Shown: positions 28,311 to 40,018 of the stretch, piece by piece | How the letters are laid out: each line of letters begins with the position of its first letter | Numbering within the stretch: position 1 is the first letter of the stretch | Assembly: GCA_945860135.1 (NCBI GenBank) | Contig: CAMAPK010000013.1 | Location: 1 to 57,847 of the forward strand | Source of the DNA: Nitrosovibrio sp. Nv4 | GTDB taxonomy: Bacteria; Pseudomonadota; Gammaproteobacteria; Burkholderiales; Nitrosomonadaceae | Length of the DNA stretch: 57,847 bases | Direction of reading: 5' to 3' | Position numbers and translations under genes: made by a program | The notes under the pieces: generated by a model | Database searches by the model: none | Told to the model about the DNA's origin: nothing | The model's input: the letters and a program-made list of their open reading frames with translations, nothing else

Positions 28311-28421
28311 CTCCCGACATTCGCAGCGTGTTGCCGAGCGGCGCGACTGGCTGCGCATTCCGAAATGCGACGGGATTAAGGGATCGGCATGCTCTGGCGT
28401 TGGGCCCTTAAGGAACCCCCA

Positions 28422-29588
28422 TCAATCAGCCTGCTTCCGCAGGAACGCCGGGATATCCAACACATCCACTCCGGATTGCTTCATCGCCTCCACGGTTGCA
28501 TCGTGCCTTCTGTTGGTGCGGATCGCGGCGGGAATCTCCAGCTCCTTCCAGCTCGCTGCATCTACCAATACTGCATCGTCGGTTCCGGTACGGGTGTGAA
28601 TAATGCTCAACGGTTTGGGTTGGGTACGGCCGACCGCTCCACCCAGCCCAGTTGCCACCATGGTGACCCTCAGGTTGTCCCCCATGCTTTCGTCGATCAC
28701 GGTACCGACAATTACCGTCGCATCTTCAGCGGTAAAGTCCTTGATGGTGCTCATCACTTCATGAACTTCCCGCATTTTCATTCCCGAACTCGCAGTAATG
28801 TTCACCAGCACCCCGCGCGCGCCAGAGAGATTCAAGTCTTCCAGCAGAGGACTTGATACCGCCTGCTCTGCTGCCACGCGTGCGCGGTCTATGCCCGAGG
28901 CGAATGCGGAACCCATCATCGCCACCCCCATTTCCGACATCACTGTTTTCACATCGGCAAAGTCTACATTGACCAGACCCGGGCAGTTGATGACCTCCGC
29001 AATTCCGGCAACTGCGCCATACAGCACATTATTGGCGGCCTTGAACGCATCCAGCATGCTGACATCCTCCCCCAGCACCATCATCAGCTTGTCGTTGGGA
29101 ATCACGATCAGCGAATCAACATGCTGCGACAGTGCCTCCATTCCAGCCTGTGCAGCTTTCAGGCGCTTGCCCTCAAATGCAAATGGTTTGGTCACTACCG
29201 CCACGGTAAGAATACCCATTTCTTTTGCCACCTGTGCCACCACCGGTGCTGCGCCAGTGCCGGTCCCGCCACCCATTCCGGCAGTGACAAACAACATATC
29301 CGCACCTTCAATCAGCTCGGCAATACGATCGCGATCTTCCAGAGCCGCTTCCCGCCCGATTTCAGGATTGGCTCCGGCACCCAGCCCCTTGGTAATGGTC
29401 GATCCCAATTGCAGCAAGGTGCGCGCTTGATTGCGCTTCAATGCCTGCGCATCGGTATTGGCACAAATGAACTCCACGCCCTGCACGCCGTTCTGGATCA
29501 TGTGATCCACCGCATTACCACCGCAACCACCGACACCGATAACTTTTATGACCGCTTCCTGTGTTTGTGTATCCATGATTTCGAACAT
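28422..29588 (-). CDS. ftsZ: Cell division protein FtsZ
   Basis: 388 residues. The tubulin-like GTPase that forms the Z ring. Motifs are IKVIGVGGCGGNAVDHM at the N-terminus, the tubulin signature GMGGGTGTGAAPVVA, and NVDFADVKTVMSEMG with the catalytic T7-loop Asp. The C-terminal conserved peptide is LDIPAFLRKQAD, which docks FtsA and other partners. AGGAGA precedes the ATG. Last gene of the dcw cluster here; lpxC, which often follows, is absent. Confidence 0.98.
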   Translation of the reverse strand: MFEIMDTQTQEAVIKVIGVGGCGGNAVDHMIQNGVQGVEFICANTDAQALKRNQARTLLQLGSTITKGLGAGANPEIGREAALEDRDRIAELIEGADMLFVTAGMGGGTGTGAAPVVAQVAKEMGILTVAVVTKPFAFEGKRLKAAQAGMEALSQHVDSLIVIPNDKLMMVLGEDVSMLDAFKAANNVLYGAVAGIAEVINCPGLVNVDFADVKTVMSEMGVAMMGSAFASGIDRARVAAEQAVSSPLLEDLNLSGARGVLVNITASSGMKMREVHEVMSTIKDFTAEDATVIVGTVIDESMGDNLRVTMVATGLGGAVGRTQPKPLSIIHTRTGTDDAVLVDAASWKELEIPAAIRTNRRHDATVEAMKQSGVDVLDIPAFLRKQAD

Positions 29589-29714
29589 TATGCTTCTCCT
29601 TTAGTGAATTAAAAACGCAATTTCTAAAAAATTTTCCTCAAACTCTCAATCCTAAACCTGATAATCCTGATACCAACCGCAGCACGCCCACTCCTCTATC
29701 CCTAATCCCGAACC

Positions 29715-30953
29715 CTAAAAATTTCCCTGAAACCAGCTCTTCATTCTTTCCAGAACCTGCTTGAACGAATTACCCTGCAGCCGGCTGTGCTGATGGCGCT
29801 GCAGCTGCTCCATGCCGGCGATGACCAGCCCGACACCCGTGGAAAATCGCGGTGTGCGCACCACCTCCGCCAAACCGCCGCGATAGTGCGGCAATCCCAA
29901 CCGTACTGGCATGTGAAATATTTCCTCACCCAACTCCACCATGCCTTGCAGGGAACTGCTGCCACCGGTGATGACGATCCCGGATGAAAGTAGTTCCTCG
30001 AAACCGCTGCGGCGCAGTTCTGCCTGCACCAGGGAATAAAGCTCTTCCACCCGCGGCTCGATCACTTCCGCCAGCGTTTGTCTGGAAAGCTGGCGCGCAC
30101 CACGGTCGCCTACGCCCGATACCTCCACCATTTCATGGGGGTCAGCCATACCGCGCAGAGCGCAACCGTAGCTGCACTTGATATCCTCCGCATCCTTGGT
30201 GGGAGTGCGCAAAGCCATCGCAATATCATTGGTGATCTGGTCGCCAGCGATCGGGATCACCGCCGTATGACGAATTGCACCATTGGTGAATACCGCAATG
30301 TCAGTAGTGCCGCCGCCAATATCCACCAGACACACACCCAGATCTTTCTCGTCTTCCGACAGCACCGCCATTGCCGAAGCCAATGGTTGCAGCACCAGAT
30401 CACGCACCTCCAGGCCGCAACGGCGCACACACTTCATGATGTTCTGCGCCGCTGATACTGCACCGGTAACGATATGGACTTTCACTTCCAGGCGGATGCC
30501 GCTCATACCGATAGGCTCGCGCACGTCTTCCTGACCATCTACGATGAATTCTTGATTGAGAATATGCAGCACCTGCTGGTCAGCCGGAATATTCACCGCC
30601 TTGGCGGTTTCCATTACCCGCTCCACGTCTATGCGCGATACTTCCTTGTCCTTGATTGCCACCGTCCCGTGTGAATTGAAACTCTTGATATGACTACCGG
30701 CAATGCCGGTATAGACCTCACGAATCTTGCAATTGGCCATTAGCTCCGCTTCTTCCAGTGCGCGCTGGATCGCGTTCACCGTAGTTTCGATGTTGACCAC
30801 CACGCCTTTCTTCAAGCCGCGCGACGGGTGGCTGCCCATGCCGATAATTTCAAATCCGCCCTCCGGCTTGACCTCGGCGACGATAGCGACGATCTTTGAA
30901 GTGCCGATGTCGAGGCCGACGATCAGATTCTGATTTTCTTTAACTCTATTCAT
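29715..30953 (-). CDS. ftsA: Cell division protein FtsA
   Basis: 412 residues of the actin-like ATPase fold. LIVGLDIGTSKIVAIVAEV is the phosphate 1 motif, VCLVDIGGGTTDIAVFTNG the phosphate 2 motif and GIVITGGSSSLQGMVELGEEIF the adenosine motif. The C-terminal membrane-targeting helix is ERMKSWFQGNF. It tethers FtsZ filaments to the inner membrane. The 126-bp gap to ftsZ may hold a separate ftsZ promoter. Confidence 0.97.
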   Translation of the reverse strand: MNRVKENQNLIVGLDIGTSKIVAIVAEVKPEGGFEIIGMGSHPSRGLKKGVVVNIETTVNAIQRALEEAELMANCKIREVYTGIAGSHIKSFNSHGTVAIKDKEVSRIDVERVMETAKAVNIPADQQVLHILNQEFIVDGQEDVREPIGMSGIRLEVKVHIVTGAVSAAQNIMKCVRRCGLEVRDLVLQPLASAMAVLSEDEKDLGVCLVDIGGGTTDIAVFTNGAIRHTAVIPIAGDQITNDIAMALRTPTKDAEDIKCSYGCALRGMADPHEMVEVSGVGDRGARQLSRQTLAEVIEPRVEELYSLVQAELRRSGFEELLSSGIVITGGSSSLQGMVELGEEIFHMPVRLGLPHYRGGLAEVVRTPRFSTGVGLVIAGMEQLQRHQHSRLQGNSFKQVLERMKSWFQGNF

Positions 30954-30974
30954 TTATTTTGCGAATCCTTAATC

Positions 30975-31742
30975 TCACGCTGCTTTTTTCAGGTTTGGTT
31001 TGCGTGGTTCCTGCTGCGATGCTTCCGGCATGCGCACAGCAAAACCGTTGGAATAACGCAAATCCACATAAGAAAGCTGTTGATTCAATTGTGCGAGGCT
31101 GCGGTCGTAAGCCAGGACGTAGCGTGCCAGGCGCGCTTCCATCTGGTCGCGCCCCAGTTCCAGCACAGTCCCGTTCTCCAGGTGAATGCGCCAGGCGCGA
31201 CGCGGCGAAAGATGCAACTGAACAATGTCCTGCCGCAACGGTCGCAGCAACTTGCTGAAAGCAGCGTATTGCCGTGCCACATCGAATGAACTTTCCGGCG
31301 GCCCGGTAAATACCGGCAATTCCCCATCAAGCGTGATGGCAGCGCCGTCAAATACCTCTCCATGGGTATTCACCAGCGCCTCGTCGCCCCAGCGTGCCAC
31401 TGCCACATGTTCTTCCAGCGTTACTTCCAGGCTCTGCGGCCAGTGCCGCCGTACACCTGCAACCCTTACCCAGGGCAGTTTCTCGAATGCGTCACGCGTC
31501 GCGTCCAGATCAACCGTCAGGAAATTCCCCGCGATCTTGCTGCGAACCACTTTATCTATTTGCTCCCGTGTCACGTGCCTCAATTCACCGTTGCCGCTGT
31601 TAATCCCGCTGACACTTACCTGCTTCAACGGAAACACTGACGAATTCACCGTCCATGATCCGATGGTGTAGGTCGCCGCAAGCGCAGCCAGCGCAAACAG
31701 CAGATTGGCCAGCAACTGCAACGTGTGGTGGTTATCCCACAT
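30975..31742 (-). CDS. ftsQ: Cell division protein FtsQ
   Basis: 255 residues from ATG 31742 ([24 protein letters not shown]), which overlaps ddlB by 11 nt. An in-frame TTG at 31778 would overlap further and gives an unconvincing start. One membrane helix (about 8-30) is followed by a POTRA domain ([30 protein letters not shown]) and the FtsQ beta domain ([19 protein letters not shown]). It links early and late divisome proteins in the periplasm. Confidence 0.93.
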   Translation of the reverse strand: MWDNHHTLQLLANLLFALAALAATYTIGSWTVNSSVFPLKQVSVSGINSGNGELRHVTREQIDKVVRSKIAGNFLTVDLDATRDAFEKLPWVRVAGVRRHWPQSLEVTLEEHVAVARWGDEALVNTHGEVFDGAAITLDGELPVFTGPPESSFDVARQYAAFSKLLRPLRQDIVQLHLSPRRAWRIHLENGTVLELGRDQMEARLARYVLAYDRSLAQLNQQLSYVDLRYSNGFAVRMPEASQQEPRKPNLKKAA

Positions 31743-32649
31743 GCGCCAGCTCCAGTATCCGTACCACCAGATCCTCAAACGATATTCCCGCCGCCCTTGC
31801 CGCCATCGGCACCAGACTGTGGTCAGTCATGCCCGGAGAGGTATTGGTCTCGAGAAAATACGCCTTGCCCGATTTATCCAGCATTACATCCACCCTGCCC
31901 CAGCCTTCACATCCCAGAATCTGGTGCGCCCGCAGCGCTTGCGCCTGGATCGCCTGTTCCTGCTCGGCAGACAGACCACTCGGACAGAAGTAACTGGTAT
32001 CGTCGGATAAATATTTGGCCTGGTAATCGTATAATCCACTTGCTGTTTCGATCCGCACCAGCGGCAGCGGGGTCTCGCCAAGAATGGCAGCGGTTAATTC
32101 CATCCCCTCGATAAATTGCTCCGCCAATACCATGGAGTCATGCTTTGCCGCCAGCTGGTAGGCAGCCGGCAAATCTTCTGCTGCTGTCACTTTGCTCAGG
32201 CCTATGGTCGATCCTTCGCGTGAAGGCTTGACGATCAGGGGCAGGCCCAACTCCTGTACCACCGCATCAAAATCACTTTGCGCGTTGAGCATGGCATAGC
32301 GCGGAGAGTTGATCCCCGCTGCCTGCCACAGCAGTTTGGTGCGCCATTTGTCCATCGCCAGCGCACTCGCCATGACACCGCTGCCGGTGTAAGGCAGCCC
32401 CATCAGCTCCAGTGCGCCCTGTACCGTGCCATCTTCGCCATAGCGCCCATGCAAGGCGATATGCGCCCGCTTGAATCCCTGCTGCAACAGCGCTTCCATC
32501 GGTTGCTCGGCAGGGTCAAACGGGTGCGCATCCACGTTCCTGCGTCGCAGCGCAGCCAGCACAGCCTGGCCGCTTTTGAGCGAGATCTCGCGCTCGGCGG
32601 AGCGACCACCGAGAAGGACTGCCACTTTTCCAAAATCATGATTACTCAC
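31732..32649 (-). CDS. ddlB: D-alanine-D-alanine ligase
   Basis: 305 residues, ATP-grasp fold. It joins two D-Ala for the pentapeptide. [19 protein letters not shown] opens the protein. [26 protein letters not shown] and [14 protein letters not shown] carry substrate and ATP contacts. The C-terminus [28 protein letters not shown] carries the Mg2+ ligands and closing loop. The first strand and length match DdlB. It overlaps murB by 8 nt and ftsQ by 11 nt. Confidence 0.96.
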   Translation of the reverse strand: MSNHDFGKVAVLLGGRSAEREISLKSGQAVLAALRRRNVDAHPFDPAEQPMEALLQQGFKRAHIALHGRYGEDGTVQGALELMGLPYTGSGVMASALAMDKWRTKLLWQAAGINSPRYAMLNAQSDFDAVVQELGLPLIVKPSREGSTIGLSKVTAAEDLPAAYQLAAKHDSMVLAEQFIEGMELTAAILGETPLPLVRIETASGLYDYQAKYLSDDTSYFCPSGLSAEQEQAIQAQALRAHQILGCEGWGRVDVMLDKSGKAYFLETNTSPGMTDHSLVPMAARAAGISFEDLVVRILELAHVG

Positions 32650-33625
32650 AGCCGGTCACTCCAATAATCCGCACTTCCTGCACCAATTCGACTCCGGTCT
32701 GTTCTTTCACCGTACTGCGTACTGCTGCAATCACAGCTTCAATATCAGCCGCGGTGGCGTGACCGGTATTGACAATGAAATTCGCATGCTTGGATGAAAC
32801 CATCGCACCACCGATGCCAAAACCCTTCAGCCCGCATGACTCGATCAACCGCGCTGCATGATCTCCCGGCGGATTGCGGAATACCGAACCAGCATTGGGC
32901 AGATTCAATGGCTGACTGTCGATTCGCCGCGCGAGCAATTCCTTGATCTTCTTGCGCGATGCCGCATCATCGCCATTGTTTAACCTGAACCATCCCCCTA
33001 CGAACCACTCTTCAGCGGAAACATTCCCCGCTTCCGGCTGCAAAGCCACATGCCGGTAACCGATTGTGTAATCTCCGGGCAGCCGTACCCGCAACTGACC
33101 AGCATGATTGAGCGTCTGTACGCGTTCGACAATCTCCCAGGTTTCGCTGCCGTAACAACCTGCATTCATTGCCAGCGCCCCGCCCACCGTGCCGGGTATG
33201 CCAGCCAGAAATTCAGCGCCTGCCAAAGCATGCACTGCCGCGTACCGTGCCACCTTGGCGCAAGCCACGCCCGCCCCGGCATAAATCAATCCTCCGTCTG
33301 CAGTCTGTTGCTCAAGATGCAATTCATCCAGCCGTGCATGCAGCAGTACCACCGTACCGCGCACCCCGCCGTCACGTACCAGCAGATTGCTGCCCAATCC
33401 CACCATATGTACCGGCTCGCCCTGTGGCAGGGTGCGCATGAACTGGGCAAGATCGGCCAAATCGGCCGGAATATAAACGCGCTCCGCCTCCCCGCCCGCA
33501 CGCCAGGAAGTATGTTTCTTCATCGACTCATTCACGCGCATCTCGCCACGCAAGACTCCTTTCATCCCCTCTTTGGAAGGCACGTACGAATCAGCAGTGA
33601 ATTTATCGGGTTCCGTCATATCCAT
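32642..33625 (-). CDS. murB: UDP-N-acetylenolpyruvoylglucosamine reductase
   Basis: 327 residues. The FAD enzyme that reduces the enolpyruvyl group to give UDP-MurNAc. [16 protein letters not shown] opens the FAD domain. [38 protein letters not shown] and [20 protein letters not shown] follow. This is the shorter type I-like spacing with a serine in the GSVFRNP motif. A 103-nt gap separates it from murC upstream; I see no gene in it. Confidence 0.95.
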   Translation of the reverse strand: MDMTEPDKFTADSYVPSKEGMKGVLRGEMRVNESMKKHTSWRAGGEAERVYIPADLADLAQFMRTLPQGEPVHMVGLGSNLLVRDGGVRGTVVLLHARLDELHLEQQTADGGLIYAGAGVACAKVARYAAVHALAGAEFLAGIPGTVGGALAMNAGCYGSETWEIVERVQTLNHAGQLRVRLPGDYTIGYRHVALQPEAGNVSAEEWFVGGWFRLNNGDDAASRKKIKELLARRIDSQPLNLPNAGSVFRNPPGDHAARLIESCGLKGFGIGGAMVSSKHANFIVNTGHATAADIEAVIAAVRSTVKEQTGVELVQEVRIIGVTGCE

Positions 33626-33728
33626 TCACGCATCCTGTAACAGACTGGTGATGTAAAAAATTCGGTAACGCTACCGCGCAGGTCTTTTTCAGCTGCTTCT
33701 ATCCTTGCCGCTCCAACTCCCAGGCGCA

Positions 33729-35159
33729 TCATGCCTTTCTCCCCGCATCTCCATTCCCCAGCGCAATACTGGGTGCCACTCCGCCCACTGACCCGGCCCC
33801 CATCACCAGCACCACGTCGCCATCCTGCGCCACTCTACGGATAGCAGCAGGCAGATCGCCCACAGTCTCGACATAAATTGGTTCCACCTTACCTTGCACC
33901 CTTACCGCGCGCGCTAGCGACTTGCTGTCGGCAGCCACGATCGGCGCTTCACCTGCGGGGTAAACTTCGGTTAACAGCAGCACGTCGGCGGTGGACAACA
34001 CCTTGACGAAATCCTCGAACACGTCGCGCGTACGCGTGTAACGATGCGGCTGGAATGCCAGCACCAGGCGACGCCCAGGGAACGCGCCGCGCGCCGCAGC
34101 GATGGTGGCTGCCATTTCCACCGGGTGATGACCATAATCATCAACCAATGTGAAACTGCCACTCCGCTCATTCCTGTCACTGGCTAATTTGATCTCGCCA
34201 TAGCGCTGAAAACGCCGCCCGACTCCTCTGAATCCCGCCAGAGCGCTGATAATGGCTTCATCCGGCACACACAGCTCGTTGCCCACTGCAATGGCAGCAA
34301 GCGCATTCTGTACGTTATGCAGTCCCGGCAGATTGAGCGTGATGTCGAGCTTGCGCGTCTTGCCATTTACGCCCACCAGTGCGGTAAAGCACATCCGTCC
34401 CCCGCTGTGACGAATATCTGCTGCGCGGATTAACGCCGTATCCGACAGACCATAGGTGGTGATGGGTCTGGCAATCGCAGGCATGATTGCTCGCACGTTG
34501 GCATCATCCACACACAGCATCGCCATCCCGTAAAAAGGCAGGTGCTGCACAAAATCCACGAATGCCTGTTTGAGTCTGCCGAAATCATGGCCGTAGGTTT
34601 CCATGTGGTCAGCATCGATATTGGTCACCACCGCCAGCACCGGTTGCAGGTAGAGAAATGAGGCATCCGATTCATCTGCTTCCACCACGATGAATTCACC
34701 GCTGCCCAGCCTGGCATGGGAGCCCGCAGCTTCCAGTCTGCCGCCGATGACGAAGGTCGGGTCCATTCCCGCTTCCGCCAGAATGCTGGCGATCAGACTG
34801 GTGGTAGTAGTCTTGCCATGAGTGCCGGCAACAGCGATGCCCTGACGCAACCTCAACAATTCCGCCAGCATCATGGCGCGCGGCACCACTGGAATATTAC
34901 GTGCATGAGCCGCAACCACTTCCGGATTGTCCAGCTGCACTGCGGTTGACGTCACGACTGCATCCGCTGATGCCACTTGGTCACGTGCGTGGCCGCGATG
35001 AATGGTGATACCCAGACTTTTCAGACGTTGCGTGGCAGCGTTGTCGGCCAGATCCGAACCGCTCACCTGGTAACCCAGGTTGAACAGCACTTCGGCAATG
35101 CCGCTCATACCTGAGCCGCCAATGCCGACAAAATGAACGTGTTTGACTTTATGTTTCAT
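33729..35159 (-). CDS. murC: UDP-N-acetylmuramate-L-alanine ligase
   Basis: 476 residues from ATG 35159 ([20 protein letters not shown]), with GGAA just upstream. The in-frame extension to 35219 overlaps murG and lacks family resemblance. The Rossmann motif [20 protein letters not shown], the ATP loop [18 protein letters not shown] and [16 protein letters not shown] are in order. The C-terminal domain has [18 protein letters not shown] and [16 protein letters not shown]. It adds the first amino acid of the stem peptide. Confidence 0.96.
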   Translation of the reverse strand: MKHKVKHVHFVGIGGSGMSGIAEVLFNLGYQVSGSDLADNAATQRLKSLGITIHRGHARDQVASADAVVTSTAVQLDNPEVVAAHARNIPVVPRAMMLAELLRLRQGIAVAGTHGKTTTTSLIASILAEAGMDPTFVIGGRLEAAGSHARLGSGEFIVVEADESDASFLYLQPVLAVVTNIDADHMETYGHDFGRLKQAFVDFVQHLPFYGMAMLCVDDANVRAIMPAIARPITTYGLSDTALIRAADIRHSGGRMCFTALVGVNGKTRKLDITLNLPGLHNVQNALAAIAVGNELCVPDEAIISALAGFRGVGRRFQRYGEIKLASDRNERSGSFTLVDDYGHHPVEMAATIAAARGAFPGRRLVLAFQPHRYTRTRDVFEDFVKVLSTADVLLLTEVYPAGEAPIVAADSKSLARAVRVQGKVEPIYVETVGDLPAAIRRVAQDGDVVLVMGAGSVGGVAPSIALGNGDAGRKA

Positions 35160-35169
35160 GGTTCCGAAT

Positions 35170-36255
35170 TCATGCCTTTGCCATTTCGATGCAGACTTGC
35201 GCCACCAATTGGGTGGCATCGGGTTTCGCCAGTGCGCGCGCTTTTACCGCCATCCCTAGCAATCTGTCGCGGCTTAACTCCGCCAGAAGCTGCGCCAGAC
35301 CTTGTGGGGTCAGTTCGTTTTGCGGCAGCAGCACGGCTGCATCGCGCTCGCTCAGAAACCTGGCATTGCTGGTTTGATGATCATCCACGGCGTAGGGGAA
35401 CGGCACTAGTATGCTTGCCACCCCCACCGCTGCCAGCTCAGCGATGGTGAGTGCGCCAGCGCGGCAAATCACCAGATCACAATCGGCATAGCAAGCGGCC
35501 ATGTCTTCGATGAACGCCACCAGCTCACCTGTCACCCCCGCTTCCGCATAATTCTTTCTCAACGTATCCAGATGCTTCGCTCCCGCCTGGTGCATCACCT
35601 GCGGACGCCTGCTTTCCGGGATCAGCCCCAACGCCTGCGGCACCACGGTGTTCAGCGCATGCGCACCCAAACTGCCGCCTATCACCAGCAGCCTCAATCT
35701 TCCACTGCCGTTCTTGTCACGAGCGGCATACCTTGTTTCTGGCGCATCCAACTGGCTGATCGCGTGGCGCACCGGATTACCAGAAAATACTGTCTTGTTA
35801 TCATTTCTGATTGCATCCGGAAAACCCAGCAGAACCTTATCTGCGAACTTCGCCAGCACTTTGTTGGTGAGGCCCGCTATCGAATTCTGTTCATGTATCA
35901 CCAGCGGCTTGCCCAGCAACGAAGCCATCAGGCCACCGGGAAATGCCGGATAACCACCCATGCCCAGCACCACGTCGGGGCGCACCTGGAACAGCACCTT
36001 GGCGCTTTGCCAGAATGCCAGCAGCAGCCGCAACGGCAGCGTCAGCCACGCCGCAGCATTTTTCCCGCGCACACCGGAAAAACGGATGATTCTTGTGTCA
36101 TACCCACGTTGCGGCACCAGCATTGTTTCCATTCCTCCCTCGGTTCCCAGCCACACAACGCGCCAGCCCGCTGCCTTCATGTAATCCGCCACCGCCAATC
36201 CGGGAAATACATGACCGCCAGTTCCGCCAGCCATGATCAGGATGGTGTGCGCCAA
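35170..36255 (-). CDS. murG: UDP-GlcNAc:lipid I N-acetylglucosaminyltransferase MurG
   Basis: 361 residues from a TTG at 36255, chosen for GGGAG 8 nt upstream and because the family begins right at this point ([23 protein letters not shown]). Two Rossmann-like GT-B domains follow: [29 protein letters not shown], then [23 protein letters not shown], and the donor site [32 protein letters not shown]. It turns lipid I into lipid II at the inner membrane. The longer frame upstream runs into ftsW. Confidence 0.95.
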   Translation of the reverse strand: MAHTILIMAGGTGGHVFPGLAVADYMKAAGWRVVWLGTEGGMETMLVPQRGYDTRIIRFSGVRGKNAAAWLTLPLRLLLAFWQSAKVLFQVRPDVVLGMGGYPAFPGGLMASLLGKPLVIHEQNSIAGLTNKVLAKFADKVLLGFPDAIRNDNKTVFSGNPVRHAISQLDAPETRYAARDKNGSGRLRLLVIGGSLGAHALNTVVPQALGLIPESRRPQVMHQAGAKHLDTLRKNYAEAGVTGELVAFIEDMAACYADCDLVICRAGALTIAELAAVGVASILVPFPYAVDDHQTSNARFLSERDAAVLLPQNELTPQGLAQLLAELSRDRLLGMAVKARALAKPDATQLVAQVCIEMAKA

Positions 36256-36292
36256 GTCAGCACTCCCACATTGGTCCTCTGCAAGCGCCCGC

Positions 36293-37456
36293 TCATACGG
36301 TGAGACCCCGCATGAGTTGCCGATTCTCCCAGTCCACCCGCAGCAACACTGCCAGTGCGATACAGTTGGCGACAATACTACTGCCACCGAAGCTCATCAG
36401 CGGCAAGGTCAACCCCTTGGTAGGCAATACCCCCATGTTCACACCCATGTTGATGAAAGCCTGCACCCCCAGCCATACGCCGATGCCTTGCGCCACCAGC
36501 GCGGAAAAGTGACGTTCCTGCATTGCTGCCTGACGACCTATTATGAAAGCGCGCATCACCAACCCCGCGAACAGCGCCACCACTGTTATCACACCGATGA
36601 AACCCAGCTCTTCCGCAATTACCGCCAGCAGAAAATCGGTATGCGCTTCGGGCAGGTAAAAAAGTTTTTCCACGCTGCCACCCAAACCGACACCCAACCA
36701 TTCACCACGCCCGAATGCAATCAAGGCATGACTTAACTGGTAGCCTTTTCCATAAGGATCGATCCACGGATCCATGAACCCCACAATGCGTTGCATGCGG
36801 TATGGCTCAACCCAGATCAGCGCCAATAGACCAACGACCAGGAAACTGATAAGCCCCACGAACAACTTCAGATTCATCCCCCCCAGAAACAAGGCCGCCA
36901 TTGCGATGGCGGTAATAACGACGAATGCGCCGAAATCCGGCTCGCGCAGCAGCAGCAGACCTATCACCAGCATCACGATCAGCATCGGGAAAAAACCTTT
37001 GCGGAAACTGTCCAGGTACGCACTTTTGCGGATGGTGTAATCGGCAGCGTAAATCACTACGAACAGCTTCATGAACTCGGATGGCTGCAAATTCACCACC
37101 AGCAGCGACAACCAGCGCCGACTACCGTTGACCTCACGGCCTATCCCGGGAATCAGCACCAGCACCAGCAGCAGCACTCCCAGCAGGAACAGGTGAAACG
37201 AATATTTCTGCCATAGCGGCATCGGCACCTGGAACGCGATCAATCCCGCCAGCAGACCCACCAGCAGATAGGCGCCATGCCGCACGAGAAAATGCGCCGC
37301 ATAGCCGCCGGTGCCGCGCCCCGCTTCGGCGATGGCAATGGAAGCGGAATAGACCATCACCAGCCCTAGGCTCAGCAACAATATCGCCGACCAGACCAGG
37401 GTCTGATCAAAGTCGTGTGGCATTCTCTGGTTGTTGATGTCAGTCTGGTAAATCAT
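36293..37456 (-). CDS. ftsW: Septal peptidoglycan polymerase FtsW
   Basis: 387 residues with about ten membrane segments. SEDS-family marks include [59 protein letters not shown] and [24 protein letters not shown]. It polymerises lipid II at the septum with FtsI. It starts with ATGA overlapping the murD stop. Confidence 0.96.
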   Translation of the reverse strand: MIYQTDINNQRMPHDFDQTLVWSAILLLSLGLVMVYSASIAIAEAGRGTGGYAAHFLVRHGAYLLVGLLAGLIAFQVPMPLWQKYSFHLFLLGVLLLVLVLIPGIGREVNGSRRWLSLLVVNLQPSEFMKLFVVIYAADYTIRKSAYLDSFRKGFFPMLIVMLVIGLLLLREPDFGAFVVITAIAMAALFLGGMNLKLFVGLISFLVVGLLALIWVEPYRMQRIVGFMDPWIDPYGKGYQLSHALIAFGRGEWLGVGLGGSVEKLFYLPEAHTDFLLAVIAEELGFIGVITVVALFAGLVMRAFIIGRQAAMQERHFSALVAQGIGVWLGVQAFINMGVNMGVLPTKGLTLPLMSFGGSSIVANCIALAVLLRVDWENRQLMRGLTV

Positions 37457-38868
37457 TGGCTGGGACCTTGCTCAATCGTGACTGGAACTCTTGCCGCCAA
37501 CTCTCTTACCGCCGCGACGAACACTTCCGCGCGATGTGCGTAATTTCTGAACATGTCGAGGCTGGCGCACGCCGGCGACATCAGCACTGCATCACCCTGT
37601 TGTGCCAGCACAAAACTTTGCTGTACCGCTTCTTCCATTGTCTTTGCCTGATACAGCGGCACCCCGCAGCCAGCCAGCGCAGCAGAAATTTTCCCGGCAT
37701 CGCGCCCGATCAGCACTACCGCGCGCGCACATTCAGCCAATGGCTGCCGCAGCGGGAAGAAATCCTGTCCCTTGCCATCGCCGCCGGCGATCAGCACCAC
37801 TCGTTGCGTCATGCCGTTCAGAGCCGCAACCGTGGCGCCGACGTTGGTACCTTTCGAGTCGTCGTAGAAAGTGACGCCTCCGAACGCCGCCACCTTCTCC
37901 ATCCGATGCGGCAGCCCCTTGAATTCACGCAAGGCCTGCAGCAATGGCTCAAACGGCAATTCCACGGCACGACATAGCGCCAGCGCAGCCAAGGCATTGG
38001 CTGCATTGTGCAAACCGGTAATGGCGAGTTCGCTGGTTTTCAGCAAGCGCGTTCTCCCCTGTACCAGCCAGGTGTCGCCACCGTCGCGCAGTAAACCAAA
38101 ATCACTCTCGGCAACCGGCGCATCCAGACCAAAAGTCATCTGCTTTCTGCCGGGCAACGCCATTGCACGCACCAGTGGGTCATCGCGGTTGAGGATCTGC
38201 GTACCACCACCCTCACTCAGGAATATCCTGGCCTTGGCAGCGGCGTAATCCTGCATTCCGGCATAACGGTCAAAATGGTCTTCGCATAAATTCAGCGCTG
38301 CCGCCGCATCCGGATTGAGGCTTCGAGTAGTCTCCAGCTGGAAACTGGAAATCTCCAGAACCCATGCTTGCGGCAATTTGCCGGAATCCTCCCGCCGCAT
38401 CAGCGCATCCAGCACTGCCGGACCGATATTGCCTGCCACCTCGACATCCCACCCGGCCCGCTGCACCATCGCCCCTACCATGGCGGTTACCGTGGTCTTG
38501 CCGTTGGAACCGGTAATCGCCAGGATTTTTGGTTCTAGACTGCCAGTCTGTCCAAGTGCCAGAGCGAAAAGCTCCATGTCACCCACCACCGATACACCGC
38601 GCTTCGCTGCCTGCTGCACCCGCGGTTCTGCCAGTGGCACACCGGGGCTGATAGCGATAAGGTCTATTCCGGCGAAGGTTTCGGCGGCAAATGCGCCAGT
38701 AAATACCTGTGCCGCAGGTACGGCTCGTTGCATTGCATCCAGATTGGGGGGTATTGCACGGCTGTCAGCGGCACGCACGTTCGCACCCTGGCGCGACAGC
38801 CACTTGGCCATGGACAATCCGGTTTCACCCATTCCCAGTACCAACACGGTTTTACCTCGCAAATTCAT
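37453..38868 (-). CDS. murD: UDP-N-acetylmuramoyl-L-alanine-D-glutamate ligase
   Basis: 471 residues. [21 protein letters not shown] opens the N-terminal domain. The ATP loop [41 protein letters not shown] and [17 protein letters not shown] follow. The C-terminal block is [23 protein letters not shown]. It adds D-Glu to the stem peptide. It overlaps ftsW by 4 nt and lies 19 nt after mraY. Confidence 0.96.
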   Translation of the reverse strand: MNLRGKTVLVLGMGETGLSMAKWLSRQGANVRAADSRAIPPNLDAMQRAVPAAQVFTGAFAAETFAGIDLIAISPGVPLAEPRVQQAAKRGVSVVGDMELFALALGQTGSLEPKILAITGSNGKTTVTAMVGAMVQRAGWDVEVAGNIGPAVLDALMRREDSGKLPQAWVLEISSFQLETTRSLNPDAAAALNLCEDHFDRYAGMQDYAAAKARIFLSEGGGTQILNRDDPLVRAMALPGRKQMTFGLDAPVAESDFGLLRDGGDTWLVQGRTRLLKTSELAITGLHNAANALAALALCRAVELPFEPLLQALREFKGLPHRMEKVAAFGGVTFYDDSKGTNVGATVAALNGMTQRVVLIAGGDGKGQDFFPLRQPLAECARAVVLIGRDAGKISAALAGCGVPLYQAKTMEEAVQQSFVLAQQGDAVLMSPACASLDMFRNYAHRAEVFVAAVRELAARVPVTIEQGPSQ

Positions 38869-38887
38869 AAGTACGCTTCAGAGTCTT

Positions 38888-39973
38888 TCATCTCAGTTTC
38901 AGCGTGGACAAACCAAACAGCACCAGCATCATGGTGATAATCCAGAATCGCACCACCACCTGGTTTTCTTTCCAGCCCTTCAATTCATAGTGATGATGCA
39001 GTGGCGCCATGCGGAAAATGCGCTTTCCCGTCAACTTGAATGAAGCCACTTGCAGCATCACTGACAGGGTTTCCACCACGAACACTCCGCCCATGATGAA
39101 CAGCACGATCTCCTGGCGCACGATCACCGTCACCACGCCCAGTGCAGCGCCCAGCGCCAGCGCACCGACATCACCCATGAATACTTCCGCCGGATAAGCG
39201 TTGAACCACAAAAAAGCAAGCCCTGCACCCGCCATGGCGCCACAGAAAACGGCCAGCTCACCTGCATGCGGGACATAGGGAATGCCGAGATATTTCGCAA
39301 ACACTGCATGACCTGCCACGTAGGCGAAAATTGCCAGGGCACTGCTGATCATCACGGTCGGCATGATGGCCAGACCATCGAGACCGTCGGTCAGGTTGAC
39401 CGCATTGCTGGTGCCAACGATGACAAAGTAGGCCAGCGTCACGAAACCGAACACGCCCAGCGGGATCGCCACCTGTTTGAAAAAAGGTACGATTAAACTG
39501 GTCTGCGCCGGCAGTTCGGCAGTGAGTGCAAGGTACAGCGCCACCGAGATCGCAATCAGCGATTGCCAGAAAAACTTGGACTTGGCGGATATCCCCTTGG
39601 GATTGCGGTATACCACTTTGCGGTAATCATCCACCCAGCCAATCACACCGAAACCCAGCGTGGTCAGCAACACCACCCACACGTAACGATTGCTCAAATC
39701 CGACCACAGCAAGGTAGTGACGGCGATGGATACCAGGATCAAAGCGCCGCCCATGGTCGGCGTACCCGCTTTGACGAGATGAGATTGTGGCCCGTCATCG
39801 CGCACCGACTGGCCGATTTTATAAGCGGTGAGCTTGCGTATCATGGCCGGGCCGACCACGAATGAAATTGCCAGAGCGGTAAGTGCCGCTAGCACCGCGC
39901 GCAACGTAATGTAATTGAGCACGTTGAATGCGCGGATATCCTTAGCCAGCCATTGAGCCAGTTCTAGCAGCAT
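38888..39973 (-). CDS. mraY: Phospho-MurNAc-pentapeptide translocase MraY
   Basis: 361 residues, about ten membrane segments. It attaches phospho-MurNAc-pentapeptide to undecaprenyl phosphate to give lipid I. Family blocks are [40 protein letters not shown] with the Asp pair, [45 protein letters not shown] and [15 protein letters not shown]. Length matches MraY exactly. Confidence 0.98.
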   Translation of the reverse strand: MLLELAQWLAKDIRAFNVLNYITLRAVLAALTALAISFVVGPAMIRKLTAYKIGQSVRDDGPQSHLVKAGTPTMGGALILVSIAVTTLLWSDLSNRYVWVVLLTTLGFGVIGWVDDYRKVVYRNPKGISAKSKFFWQSLIAISVALYLALTAELPAQTSLIVPFFKQVAIPLGVFGFVTLAYFVIVGTSNAVNLTDGLDGLAIMPTVMISSALAIFAYVAGHAVFAKYLGIPYVPHAGELAVFCGAMAGAGLAFLWFNAYPAEVFMGDVGALALGAALGVVTVIVRQEIVLFIMGGVFVVETLSVMLQVASFKLTGKRIFRMAPLHHHYELKGWKENQVVVRFWIITMMLVLFGLSTLKLR

Positions 39974-40018
39974 GACAATCGCAACAATGAAATTGAGTTT
40001 TTCATGATCATTTCACGC

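Noticed and set aside
29589-29714. A small gene between ftsA and ftsZ
   Set aside because: The 126-bp gap is a low-complexity run of CCTAA/CCCTAA-like words with no open frame having a start and ribosome site.
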